Shown here: piece by piece, positions 1 to 11,201 of the stretch
Layout: the number at the start of each line of letters is the position of its first letter
How positions within the stretch are numbered: the first letter of the stretch is position 1
NCBI GenBank assembly: GCA_963930645.1
Contig: OZ005653.1
Span: 216,322,684 to 216,386,683, forward strand
Length of the DNA: 64,000 nt
Source: Salticus scenicus
Lineage: Eukaryota; Arthropoda; Arachnida; Araneae; Salticidae
Direction of reading: 5' to 3'
Translations under genes and position numbers: made by a program
Notes under the pieces: generated by a model
The model's input: only the letters and a program-made list of their open reading frames with translations
What the model was told of the DNA's origin: nothing
The model's database searches: none

Positions 1-296
1 GTGGTACTTAATCTGTTAAATATTAACTATTTGTAATGCTAAAATACCTACTTAAAAACGCATGATGGATGTAGATTTTTGTGTTGTCTAAATCCAAGTA
101 ACTAAAATATGAAAAATAATATTTAATATATAATATAAAATAAACACTTCAGAAGTGACTGTGAATATTTAGAAAATAAAAAAACTTAATACAGTTTTTA
201 CTATTAAAGGGATTTTAAACTCAAAGTTTCTACATATTGTAACAGATTTTCCGTCATATAGCACGTATTACGTTTCTCTGAAAAAAGTTGGTAATG

Positions 297-325
<29 letters not shown>
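297..325. repeat. poly-A run (29 bp)
   Basis: Uninterrupted run of A. No coding or poly-A-tail context is evident on the side I could check. The 200 bp before it are plain A+T-rich DNA. Confidence 0.95.
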
Positions 326-327
<2 letters not shown>

Positions 328-982
328 GGTGCACCATTTTTTTGCCAACACTTGCAGAATGGAAACATTTGAATAAAAAATAACGAAAAATCATGCGGTA
401 TGCATTGACCAGTAACATCTTCGAACTGCACGTACTTGTTGTATCGTATAAATTTAAATGTTCTTTGCCTACGTCATCACACAACGGATAGACTGGAAGA
501 TTGGAAGAATTTAAAAATATAAAATTATTTAAATGTGATTTATATAAATATATGTCCAAAACGCAATATATTGGCATCTGTTTGGGAGTCCATGTTCACA
601 AAACAGTTGTGCAAGACCTATTACTGCCATTTTAAATAGGAAACATTTCATAGTGAACTTGAATAACATATATCATTTTTTAAAAATTCTGAAAATATTT
701 ACGGACACTGGGGGCGGTCAAATGGATGGATAGGCAGATGGACAGACTGGCAAACAACTACACAACTTGAAATCATGTTCACACTTAAGAATTGTTAGAA
801 AGTGTTAAAATCGTTCAATGTAAACGGAAATGCGATTCCAGCAAATTTCAAATAATAACCCTTAATGTAAATGAATACTTTTGTATTGTCCTTAAATTCA
901 ATTCTAATCATATTATATTCTATAAAAATACCTTTTTGGGGTATATGAATAACCTATTTCAAAATTTCATTAAGATATCAGC

Positions 983-995
983 AAAGTAAAATTAA
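983..995 (+). repeat. Target-site duplication, left
   Basis: 13 bp aaagtaaaattaa, repeated exactly at 1383-1395 on the other side of the inverted-dimer insertion. Confidence 0.8.
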
Positions 996-1382
996 ATTAT
1001 TTAAAAACCATCACGTCTCATATATAATTATATTAAACTTTAATCGTATCAAAAACCGAGACAATATACACTAAAAATATACAATTTAAAACATTAAAAT
1101 ACATAAAACATGAATTTAAACTTTTCGAGCATTTTAAAGGCTCCTCATCAGTAAAACATCAAATTGTAATTCGTTGAGTAGATGAGGCATGCGCAGTTCC
1201 CACTAAATACACTGTATTCTGTTAAAGAAGTTCTCTTGTTCTACTCAACGAAATACTATGTTTTACTGATGAGGAACCTGTAAAAGGCTCGAAACGTTTA
1301 AATTTATGTTTTGTGTATTTTAATCTTTTAAATTGTATATTTTTAGTGTATATTGTCTCGGTTTTTGATGTGATTAAAGTTT
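996..1382. mobile_element. Inverted-dimer Penelope-like insertion (non-coding), 387 bp
   Basis: Two arms in inverted orientation, roughly 1030-1175 and 1245-1382, share TTAAACTTTAATC, CCGAGACAATATACACTAAA and a CTGATGAG...CGAAA hairpin, around a ~70-bp centre. The insertion is bounded by the 13-bp direct repeat aaagtaaaattaa at 983-995 and 1383-1395. The interrupted sequence reads through when compared with the uninterrupted related stretch at about 1540-1620 (CATTAAGAT...TGGTTT...CTCTCAT...AATGCTTTGG), so there is an empty-site paralogue in the same window. Assignment to Penelope-like elements rests on the same architecture as the coding dimer at 16634-19687; no protein remains here, so the class is an inference. 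Confidence 0.7.
1266..1295 (+). other. Hammerhead-like hairpin motif in inverted dimer
   Basis: CTGATGAG, then GAACC, a 7-nt loop, GGCTC and GAAAC. The other arm (about 1122-1151, minus strand) has CTGATGAG, GAGCC, loop, TGCTC, GAAAA. The core resembles the hammerhead consensus CUGANGA...GAAA, but there is one extra nucleotide between CUGAUGA and the stem, so self-cleavage is not assured. Confidence 0.4.
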
Positions 1383-1395
1383 AAAGTAAAATTAA
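1383..1395 (+). repeat. Target-site duplication, right
   Basis: Exact second copy of the 13-bp duplication at 983-995. Confidence 0.8.
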
Positions 1396-1800
1396 TAAAA
1401 TTTGGCTTATAGAAAGACCTCTCATAAAACGCAATGCTTTGAAATATTTTCGCGTGACCCTGTACTCAAACCAGTGGGGATATTTATTCTATTTTCTATC
1501 GAATACGTCCGACAGTAAACTTGAATAACATATTTCAATTTCATTAAGATTTGTGTAAAATAAAGTTACAAAAATATGGTTTCCAAAAATACCTCTCATG
1601 GAACACAATGCTTTGGACTATTTTGGGGGTTCCTGTACAAAAACCAGTAGACGTATTTACTCCATTCTCCATAACAAACATCCAATAGTGAACTTGAATG
1701 CCATATATAAATTTCAAGAAATTCCATGAATATTTACTTGAGTTAGAGCACGGACAGACAGACAAACCGAAGTCATTAAAATTTTTCAACCTTGGTGGAA

Positions 1801-3097
<1,297 letters not shown>

Positions 3098-3135
3098 AAT
3101 ATATATATATATATCTATATATATATATATATATA

Positions 3136-3351
3136 TTGGGTTGTTCGATAAATAATGTCGTTTTTTTTTTAACTTTCGCTTCTAAAACCTAAGGCTTCTT
3201 CGAACGTGGAATTTTTCAACTTACCGAAAGATGGCAAAAGGTCATCCAACAAAATGGTCAATATATCATTGATTAATGTTTGTTATTAATTTAAATAAAT
3301 TCCATTTGAAAAACATGAAAAAAAAAAGACATTATTTATCGAACAACCCAA
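3136..3351. mobile_element. Internally deleted mariner element (216 bp)
   Basis: Terminal inverted repeats of about 33 bp: TTGGGTTGTTCGATAAATAA at the left and its near-perfect complement at the right (ATTATTTATCGAACAACCCAA region). TA dinucleotides flank both ends (3134-3135, 3352-3353), as for Tc1/mariner insertions, and the element sits inside a (TA)n tract. The interior keeps only the end of a mariner-type transposase. A complete mariner is about 1.3 kb, so about 1.1 kb has been deleted. Confidence 0.85.
3196..3276 (+). pseudogene. Mariner transposase C-terminal remnant
   Basis: A 26-codon open stretch ends in a natural TAA. It contains the signature ERWQKVIQQNGQYIID at the very C terminus, a typical ending of mariner transposases, 75 bp upstream of the right inverted repeat, where it should be. 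All of the DNA-binding and catalytic DDD domains are missing. It cannot encode an active enzyme but could be a substrate mobilised by a related transposase. Confidence 0.8.
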
Positions 3352-3382
3352 TATATATAGATATATATATAATTAAAGAAAA

Positions 3383-3384
<2 letters not shown>

Positions 3385-3420
<36 letters not shown>

Positions 3421-3427
3421 TTTCTTT

Positions 3428-3457
<30 letters not shown>
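3385..3457. repeat. (TA)n followed by poly-T
   Basis: About 32 bp of TA dinucleotide, then T-rich sequence with a run of about 28 T. Low-complexity; open frames here are artefacts. Confidence 0.9.
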
Positions 3458-3458
<1 letters not shown>

Positions 3459-3467
3459 TATATATAA

Positions 3468-4862
3468 TAGGCCACATTTTTTATTTTTGAGCGTGAACGA
3501 AAATTTTGACCCAAATTAGAACGTTCACATTTTAGATTTTCCTATTATTAGATGATGAAGCAAGAATCTACAATAGCTATCTGGTGTGACAGCAAAACAA
3601 TACTTCTATCTAACTACTATTTAAATTCTTATACTTAAAAAAGAACAAATTTCAGTTTTTAAATAAACTTTATAAAATCAATTCTTAAGTAAAAACATAA
3701 CAAGATTTGTTTAGCAAGCAACGTTATACGCGATTTAAATAAGCAAATAAATAAATAAATAAAATGAACTCTTTGAGTTTTAATAACACTTATAAAGTCA
3801 TTTAGCTAAAATAAATATCGTCATAAATTTCTGCTTGTTGTGCAACTGAAATGAGATTTAATTGGATCATCTGAGTTGACGTTAAAGAAGATTGGGAAGA
3901 CCAGGGATGAAAGTTTTTTTTCGGATAAAATAGAAAATCTGCATTCACACCAGAATAAACTTTTCGTTTAAGAATTTTTATATTAACACATATATAACGT
4001 GTTGAAATAAATGTACTTAAATGTGATTTTTTTTTATATATATACACATGATTTTGTTTTTGTTTAAAAAACAAGCGGAACTTTTATCCTTAGAGAGGAC
4101 TTTTCATCGTAATAATTGTGTCATCGGAGGTATTTACCAATAAATCATGTCATATATTACGCTACCTTTAGATCGTTTTTTATATTTCTAGATAAAATAA
4201 GTGAACTCAGATTCGGTTTTCTACCTAATTTTCGAAAATCAATCAATAAATAAATAAAATACCCCATTCCCCCCGGTGTCACCTACACGTGCATACGTTC
4301 TTCGAAAACTTAACATACACATGTTCCTTAATTCTGAATATATAGCTCTTAATTTATCATTTCGGATAAACTACTGGATATATAATTTCACCACTAATTT
4401 TACACACTTCTTTTTGACTTTTATTTGACAGGAACAAGTCATCGTTAAAATAGGGAGATAATTATTTTTCAAAAACAGTGCTGCATATTTAAATCTGTGT
4501 AAATTAGATTTTTACAGTCCACTGTTTTCTTCTCTTAATTACTTCCTGATTGAAACAAAGACTACTCTAAGAAGTTAATGAATAAGAAATATTATTATTA
4601 TTATTATTTTAATTTCTGGTGTTAAAGTTGCCCTGTATGACAACAGCAATTCATGATGGCCTTGTATTTCTGCTACCCCATTTCTTATATTGAAACTTTT
4701 CATCCACCGAATCTGGAAAAGAGAGATTAATATATTTAATTTAAACAATTCTTAACTTTTAACTTTAAAACACTAACTTCCATAACGAGCATTTTAGTTT
4801 TTTTTTTCTTTATAAATGCAAAAATATGAAATACAATTCATTAGTCAATATTATTAAACAGT
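3468..4862. other. Anonymous A+T-rich DNA
   Basis: No gene or repeat family recognised in about 1.4 kb. A (ATTT/AAAT)n-like stretch lies near 3740-3765 and an (ATT)n near 4590-4610. The 90-aa open frame at 3802-4074 (minus) has no recognisable motif and is probably chance. Confidence 0.55.
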
Positions 4863-4864
4863 TA

Positions 4865-5077
4865 CAGTTGGTTAACAAAAGTATCCGAACACTAGCAAAA
4901 ATTCATATGTAAAAAAAGTAGAATTAATACAGTTTTGTGAAATAAATCCTTGTCGAATCATCTTCTGAGGCGACTAAGAACATGATTCGACAAGGATTTA
5001 TTTAACAAAACAGTATTAACTCTACATTTTTCACATAGGAATTTTTGCTAGTCTTCGGATATTTTTGTTACCGACTG
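4865..5077. mobile_element. Foldback MITE with TA target site (213 bp)
   Basis: The element is almost entirely palindromic: each arm of about 95 bp begins CAGTYGGTAACAAAA-like, includes CGAACACTAGCAAAAATTC and ends CCTTGTCGAATCA, and the spacer is about 22 bp. TA flanks both ends (4863-4864, 5078-5079). The terminal motif and TA target fit the Tc1/mariner superfamily. No coding capacity. Confidence 0.85.
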
Positions 5078-5079
5078 TA

Positions 5080-5782
5080 CCTAATGTTTTTATTTCTATT
5101 TAAATTTTTCTTTCTCTTCATGAAATGCAAGGGATTTAAGGATTGTTTAGTGATTAACAAAAAAAAAAAAAAAAAAAAAAATCGTTTACTTCTGTTAAGT
5201 TTATAGAATCTTTATCCCTGTCTTATAAAGACGTGTAGACAGAGTGTTCCTGTCGAAAATGATTGATGAACCACAGCATACACAAAAGTAATCATTCAAT
5301 TTATTTCAAAGCTTTACAAACTAGTCACGTAACAAGGGATGTTGAAAGAAACATACAGTCTCGATGAATAATAGTGATTTATTTGTTATTCTTAAACATA
5401 CAGAATATTTTAGAATGGTCGAAATAAATGCTGTAATGGGCATTTTATATCATAAATGGCTTTGAGAAAAATACAGATACACAAATGTTACGTTTACTTT
5501 AAGAAACATTAGATAAAAATAACAGAAATAATAATTCTTCAAAATTACATAAAATTACCTTTATTGAACATAGAAATGTTATTTATGGTATAGTGAATTG
5601 TTTTGTAACATTTAAAAGAATCATTTTAAGATAAAATTATTCCGTTTATTTCTATTAACTCAAATGTTTTAAAATATGTAACATGCATCTGCTCTATCAA
5701 GATTTCTTTAAACACGACTGCTAGTTTTATAAAGTTATGTAATGAATATTTTTACTAATAGAATATTTTTTTATGAATAAAT

Positions 5783-5823
<41 letters not shown>

Positions 5824-6766
5824 CACCTGAGAGGTTTTTTTTTTTTTTTTTTTTTTTTCGATTAATAATCTAAGCAACAACTTTTGTGAGGCCGCACAGC
5901 ACTTTCGTAGAAAATTCCTAAATAGGGATTTGCAAAGAATTTGATTTGGGTTAGAAGTATTACTCTCACTTTGAAAATAACTCTTCGAAGGAGAAAATCT
6001 AGTTGAGAGTTTGAAAGGATAAATTTGAGTTTTATGAAATTTAGCTGTTAATTTGATTTGAATAAATTGGTTAGAAAATAGGTAGTGAAAACTTGCAAAT
6101 TGATTCTCTACTATTAAATGCGTATTCGAGGTTTATTTCGAGATCAGTTTGAGTTCCGCCTATCTCGAATGCACTATTAAAGATTGCATCTAAGTTTGAC
6201 GTCAGTTACATTATCGGTAAGTTAATTTTTTTGTTAAACCACTTATTGTTTTATATTTAAATGCAAATCTAGATCACTGTTTTTACCTACCCCACCATTT
6301 TTTATAATGCTTTATTAATTGTTTTGTTAAGTATACTTCAGCTTCTTCATTTTATTGCTCAAGACAAGCTTTCACATCCAAACTTACAATACTTACAAAT
6401 TAAAAGTACGATGGTAAAAATGTGTTATAATGTTTAGTCTCGTAGATGCATTTCGCCAAAATAAACATCGTTTCACAGAAAAGTTTAGTTTTTAATGTGG
6501 TACTTTTTAGCTAATGAGTGCTAACATAATTAAATGTGTGACCCAGGCAGGTAAATCTGTATTTAAATAAGTTATTTAAATTACTGCATGTTTAATATTA
6601 TGTAGTTAGTTTATATTGATAATTTGGGTTACAGTTCTATTTGTTATTATTACATTTATATATATATATTATATGGAAGTGACAACTCTAAGAAAAATAA
6701 AAGAATGATTGTAAATACATTTATTTTGAATTGGATATTTAAGTAATTACTGTTGTAATGTGGATT

Positions 6767-6768
<2 letters not shown>
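5080..6768. other. Anonymous A+T-rich DNA with poly-A/T runs
   Basis: Poly-A at 5159-5180. Two poly-T runs (36 and 24 nt) at 5788-5823 and 5835-5858 are separated by CACCTGAGAGG. Otherwise nothing recognised. Confidence 0.6.
5788..5858. repeat. Double poly-T tract
   Basis: T36, an 11-nt spacer, then T24. This could be two adjacent retroposed tails in the minus orientation, but no body sequence was recognised. Confidence 0.9.

Positions 6769-6809
<41 letters not shown>
6769..6809. repeat. (TA)n microsatellite
   Basis: About 40 bp of TA dinucleotide, ending immediately before a repeat-element boundary at 6826. Confidence 0.95.
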
Positions 6810-6810
<1 letters not shown>

Positions 6811-6825
6811 GTTGTTTATTTATTA

Positions 6826-7140
6826 CTAGCTGACCCGTCCGGCTTCGCACGGATGAACAAATTTTAGTTAAAGATGGATTGACATGTAAAGAATCAAAAA
6901 AGATATCAGTTTATATGTTATCCGCGTTTGTAATGATCGATAGATGGCGCTCTCTGAACTGCAGTTGTTAGTAAATATAATAGCCACGTGCAATTATTAT
7001 TGTTCTTTCTCCGCCATTACATCATGGAAAATCGATTGCATAATATGATGATATGCAGTGGTGTGATAATTTCACCTTAGCCCACCAGAGGGCGAGCATT
7101 TCATTACAATCGCGGATAGTCAGGCAATATTATTAACTGA
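6826..7140 (+). mobile_element. Dispersed retroposon-like fragment
   Basis: Contains CTAGCTGACCCGTCCGGCTT followed by CGCACGG, a motif I recognise from dispersed repeats of many arthropod genomes; the class (non-LTR or other non-autonomous element) is uncertain. It is locally GC-rich against an A+T-rich background. Related tail-like blocks at 8420-8700 and 9980-10190 may belong to the same family. Confidence 0.45.
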
Positions 7141-7439
7141 AAAGTCAAAATATAATTTTACAATTATTATTATTTTTTAATTAGTTGTTAAATGTTGGCA
7201 ATTTTTACGTAATGTTATTTATTTATTTATTTTTTCATAAAAAGAAGCATTTTTTTACTCATGAATAAATAATATTGAAAAATAAACCTATGACATGAAA
7301 ATGTTTTTGATAAAATTGACGTCATAATAGCTTTAATTATTATTTATTTGTTCATCTCGCAAATATATTTAAATTTTTCCATAATTCATGGTTATTTTAA
7401 TAATGTATATTAAGGGAGAAATCAGTAATATGAAACAAC

Positions 7440-7910
7440 ATTCGTACAATATATACTATTACAGAATCTGGTGTGAAACAACCACACGACTTCCATTACC
7501 CACTATTACACGTATTATATACAATTTTTTGGAGATGTAATATGCATTTTTTGAGATTTTCCAGTGAGAGAAACTTGATACACGTATAAAAGACACATAC
7601 AACAGAGTTTATATAGCGAGTTAAAAAATAATGGAAAGAAAAAAATAATAATAATAGATAGTTATTTTTTTAAATACGAATTTCCAAGATCTAAAACTGA
7701 ACTACCTAATCAGGATGACTGTTAATATTCCTGTAATAAGCATGTAATACTTGAGAAAGGTTATCTAAGTTGGATTAATGAATTTTTGAGACACCAACTT
7801 TTGCCAAAACTTAGCATACTCAATTATTGACCTAAAAACAATGATTACATACAAAAGGATATTTAATGGGAAGTTAACATGGCGAGTTTGAAAAAAATCC
7901 GCGAAGGCGT
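7440..7910 (+). repeat. Dispersed repeat family R7, copy 1
   Basis: Matches 48233-48715 along its length. Shared blocks in order: GGTGTGAAACAA, ACTTCCA...CCACTATTACA, TTTCCAAGATCTAAA, GATGACTGTTAAT, TTCCTGTAATAA, CAACTTTT.CCAAAACTT, GCATACTCAATTAT, ACAAAAGGATATTTAA and TGGCGAGTTTGAAAAAA. No protein is encoded. The blocks around GTCGTGTGA/TCTCTTACC also relate it to the units at 26350-27960. Confidence 0.75.
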
Positions 7911-8400
7911 TTTTAAAGGAGCGCACTTGCGACATCTGAAATTGAGCTGTTCATAGAGGACGCCTATCAATTTTCCTGTACTAACCAACTATATCATTCA
8001 AAAGGGCATCTAATAGGTTGTATATAGACAACTTTGAAGAAAATAGTTAGATCTGTTTTTGTGATACGGGCTTACGGTCCTCTTTCCGGTTTTCGATGAC
8101 CCAATTCCGGTTTTTCAATTTTTACGAAAATTTGGAAAATTTATCTGTACTCCAGACCTGAATCAATTGTGAAGTTTCGTAGTTCTATCTTTATTAGTTT
8201 CGGAGATATGACAGCCAGAAGATTCCACACATACGTAAACACATACACACACACACTGATCCATTGCCAAAAACTACTTTTTTGGACTCAGGAGGCCTTA
8301 AAACGTGTAAATCAGGTGAAACTCTGTATCGAATTTTCGGACCGAATATAATACTTCCACTACCTACTGTAGTGGGATAATTGAAGTAAAAACATAGATC
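7911..8400 (+). repeat. Repeat continuation with (CA)n and junction hairpin
   Basis: Continues the repeat block of family R7: a GTTTCGGAGATATGACAG-like stretch, a short (AC)n (8233-8254), GCCAAAAACTAC and CTCAGGAGGCCTTAAAACG. It ends with the inverted pair CTTCCACTAC/GTAGTGGGA...GAAG at 8351-8388. The 60-aa open frame at 8169-8351 is repeat-derived. Confidence 0.5.
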
Positions 8401-8419
8401 TCCTATTTAATACGAAAAT

Positions 8420-8700
8420 ATACAGATTTTCGTATTGCGCTTTCGATCGCCAAATACAAAAATCGCCAAGGACGACAGATATCAAATCTATGCTTTGTTT
8501 TCAATTAAAATATTGAAAATTTGAATTAAAAATTTATTTACCAAAATTTATTATAGCCTCTAGCACTTAGTGTTACTTTTGATTAGTCGAAAGAAAAAGA
8601 AAATCGGCTTTTTAGTTCTAACGATCGTTCTCTACATATACATATAAACCTTTCCTCTTTATATATTACTATAGAGCATAGATAGATTAAATAGGTTTCT
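8420..8700 (+). mobile_element. Non-LTR-like tail fragment, copy 1
   Basis: Shares an order of blocks with 9980-10190: TTAAAATTT..., TATAGCCTMTARCA, TTTTGGTCAGTSRAAG, AAAATCGG and a final TTTATATA..TA.TATAGA. A 3' end of this form is common in arthropod non-autonomous retroposons. No coding sequence. Confidence 0.4.
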
Positions 8701-9180
8701 AATCAACATAATGTAACTCAAATAATTAAATGCTATTTGCATTTCAGTACTGGCTGTATGCGCTATGTATATTGAGCTACTTGTCATAACCATTAGTTGC
8801 TAAAAATAGTCGCCAAATAAATTTAAACTTCTCAATATTCTTTTAAAAAATGCATAATGAAATGCAGATGATATATTTTTTTTTAATTTACTTTTTATAT
8901 TATTATTCGCGTGAAAATATATTTTATTAAAAGTCGAAAAATAAATTAACTCGTAAATGTTTTTGGCAACAATTATAAATTAAAATAAATAAATTTAATA
9001 AAAGTTTAGAAGTTAGAATTTCTAATTTTATTTTATTTTTTATTTGTTTATTTATTTTTAAATTCTAATTTCATTTACACACATCAGTTTAAACATAATG
9101 CTTAGATCATTATATTATATTATATCATATCAAATTATATTATTAGAAAAATAAATACTTTTAAATCTATAATGACGTCA
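8701..9180. other. Anonymous A+T-rich DNA
   Basis: Nothing recognised except (TTTA)-rich stretches near 9020-9060. Confidence 0.55.
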
Positions 9181-9188
9181 GATTTAAC
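9181..9188 (+). repeat. 8-bp target-site duplication, left
   Basis: gatttaac, repeated exactly at 9801-9808. Confidence 0.9.
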
Positions 9189-9800
9189 CAACGAGATATA
9201 TAAAGTAGAGTGATAAATGGTAACCCTTGAGAAGGTCCAAGATGAGTCATGTGACATGCTTTCCTTGCACATGCGTATTCTGTGGTTTCCTTGGTAACAG
9301 CTCATTTTCAGTACATTTCTATGGCAACGGTTTCAATGTTTTTGTTTATTTTACGTTGTTTAATATTCTTTTGTTCTAAACCATTTTGATTTTTATTTTA
9401 CTTCTTTTTTATTTCGTGTAGTTGAACTTTAACCGACAAAATGCTTAAAAATAGTTGAAAAATTATTATTTGTTGTTAAATTTAGCTCTTTAAAAGTTTA
9501 AATTTTGTTTTATAAACACTTTTAAAGTTTGTTGAGAAACGATGAAAAGAAAGGTATTTTATTATTTATTAAAATGTGAAATATTTGTAAAATTATTTTA
9601 AAAGCAATTTATTTCGGTCATAGGACTGTCATGTTACCTAATAATAATGATAATTTGTTGAACTGATATTTTAAATGCCAAAATAGCGATAAAGGGCCAA
9701 ACACAGCAACCTATTCGAGCATGTCACGTGATTCATCTTGAACCACAGAAAGCTAATCCTTCATCCATTGAATCAGCACTCTAATTTATATATCTCGTTG
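9189..9800. mobile_element. hAT-type MITE (612 bp) with exact 8-bp TSD
   Basis: The termini are perfect inverted repeats over CAACGAGATATATAAA, and inverted similarity continues for about 100 bp (AGAGTG, CAAGATGA.TCA, GTGACATGC). The element is flanked by the exact 8-bp direct repeat gatttaac (9181-9188 and 9801-9808). An 8-bp duplication and termini starting C-A-A-C-G, fitting the hAT consensus YARNG, indicate hAT. The interior has no open frame of note. Confidence 0.9.
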
Positions 9801-9808
9801 GATTTAAC
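9801..9808 (+). repeat. 8-bp target-site duplication, right
   Basis: gatttaac, exact partner of 9181-9188. Confidence 0.9.
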
Positions 9809-9979
9809 GTGTAAATTTAACATTTCGCAAAGCTTTATATAAATTTCAATTTAATTCACGTGCAAATATATTTCTTTTCTTTTCATGTCAAGATATTTTG
9901 AAAACAAAATGAACATGTACTAAATGTTTCTTTTATGTTGGCAGCAGCTAATTTTTTAATATTTCATTAGTACCATTTC

Positions 9980-10190
9980 TATTATGGCTTTTATGGGAAT
10001 TTTAATTAAAATGCTCAATTTTAAACTAAAATTTATTTTATCAAAATTAAATATAGCCTATAACAATCAGGCATACTGTAGCTTTTGGTCAGTGAAAGAA
10101 GTTTTAAAATCGGTTCAGTAGTTTCAGAGATTACCCTCCACAAACATACAATTTTTTCCACTTTATATAATGATATAGATAATAACTTGA
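9980..10190 (+). mobile_element. Non-LTR-like tail fragment, copy 2
   Basis: Block order matches 8420-8700. It includes AAAATCGGTTCAGTAGTTTC followed by AGAGATTA and an ending TTTATATAATGATATAGAT, the usual look of a 3' end of dispersed arthropod retroposons. The class is not settled from this fragment. Confidence 0.45.
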
Positions 10191-11199
10191 TATCATTTAC
10201 ATTCAAGGTAAATAACTTTTTTAATTTTAAATCTAAAAAGTTGTACGATTATTAGATGCATTAAGCCAATTGTCTGCTATTTACTAAGGTTCTTTAAAAA
10301 TATGTAAAATAAAAAATGTGTATGACATTTCTTATCTTTTTTTTTTTCTTTTTTTATTAAGTTTGGTTTTTTTTCCTTTATTTGCTATAAATATTTCTTA
10401 AACATTTAAATTAAGCTTATATTGATGTTTAAAGCTAATTTATAATCAATCCAATACTATTTCGTTTCATTTTAATCATTATCAACCACTGTATAATTAC
10501 TGTAACTTTTCCCAGAATCACTGTAATATTACAGATGAAACGAAAAAACTTATAATTATCTTTACAAAACCTTATTTTATGCGAGTAAAGATAGATAAAA
10601 TACTACAAAGCTCTAATATAAATGTTATTCCTAGATATTAATTTTCTTATATGTTTATTTATATATTAAATTTGATTAATGTTAATATATTATTGAATTA
10701 TTTCTTCTAAACTTTTATTGTTATATATATCTTTTAAAATGTATATGTATAAAACTCTGCGAACTTTATTTTTTCAGCCCTTCAAGCTTCGTATTATTTC
10801 TAGTTCGACTATCAGTTTTTGTGGAGAAATGTGGAGATTTCGATCATTAATCTTGTGCTTTGTAGTTCCTAACTCTAGGGGAAAAAAAGCGGTATACGTA
10901 TTTATTCTCAGGTAGAAGGAGAATATCGCAATATCTAGCTAAATTTACCGCATAAAGTAAGCGTATTTTTGCTGAAAATATCGCCAAGAATTATGATTAA
11001 TGTAAATCCATATACATATGTGTATTAAGTATATTTGAGTGTCCCTTAAATGAGGGGATTTTTTTTTTTTTTTTTGAAATCCAATACACGTGCACTCTGA
11101 TATTTTTTTTTTTATTTGACCTTGAACACTCTTCAGCAAAATATCAGATCTCTGAAATAGTGTTAACAAGTGCCGAATTGACGGGAAAATCCTAATATC
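10191..11199. other. Anonymous A+T-rich DNA
   Basis: No element recognised. The open frames at 10718-10915 (+) and 10945-11211 (-) show no domain and include poly-K/poly-T artefacts. Confidence 0.55.
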
Positions 11200-11201
11200 T
11201 A

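Larger units (their letters stand above)
375..1800 (+). repeat. ~620-bp repeat family, copy 1 (interrupted)
   Basis: Dispersed repeat that recurs at 41680-44160 and, on the minus strand, at 54040-55060. Order of blocks: a 5' block (375-560); a block with GTGTTAAAA and a gene-like stretch (798-990); a subunit around CTCTCAT...AATGCTTTGGA...CCCTGTAC; and a 3' block with an acggacagacagacaaaccg run ending at TTTTCAACCTTGGTGGAAAG. The landmark GAAAGTGT recurs at 798 and 1798; after removing a 400-bp insertion the spacing is 600 bp, close to the 622-624 bp seen in the second array. No transposase or reverse transcriptase is encoded. Short open frames here, such as 1544-1789 on the minus strand, occur only because the repeats resemble each other. 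Confidence 0.75.
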
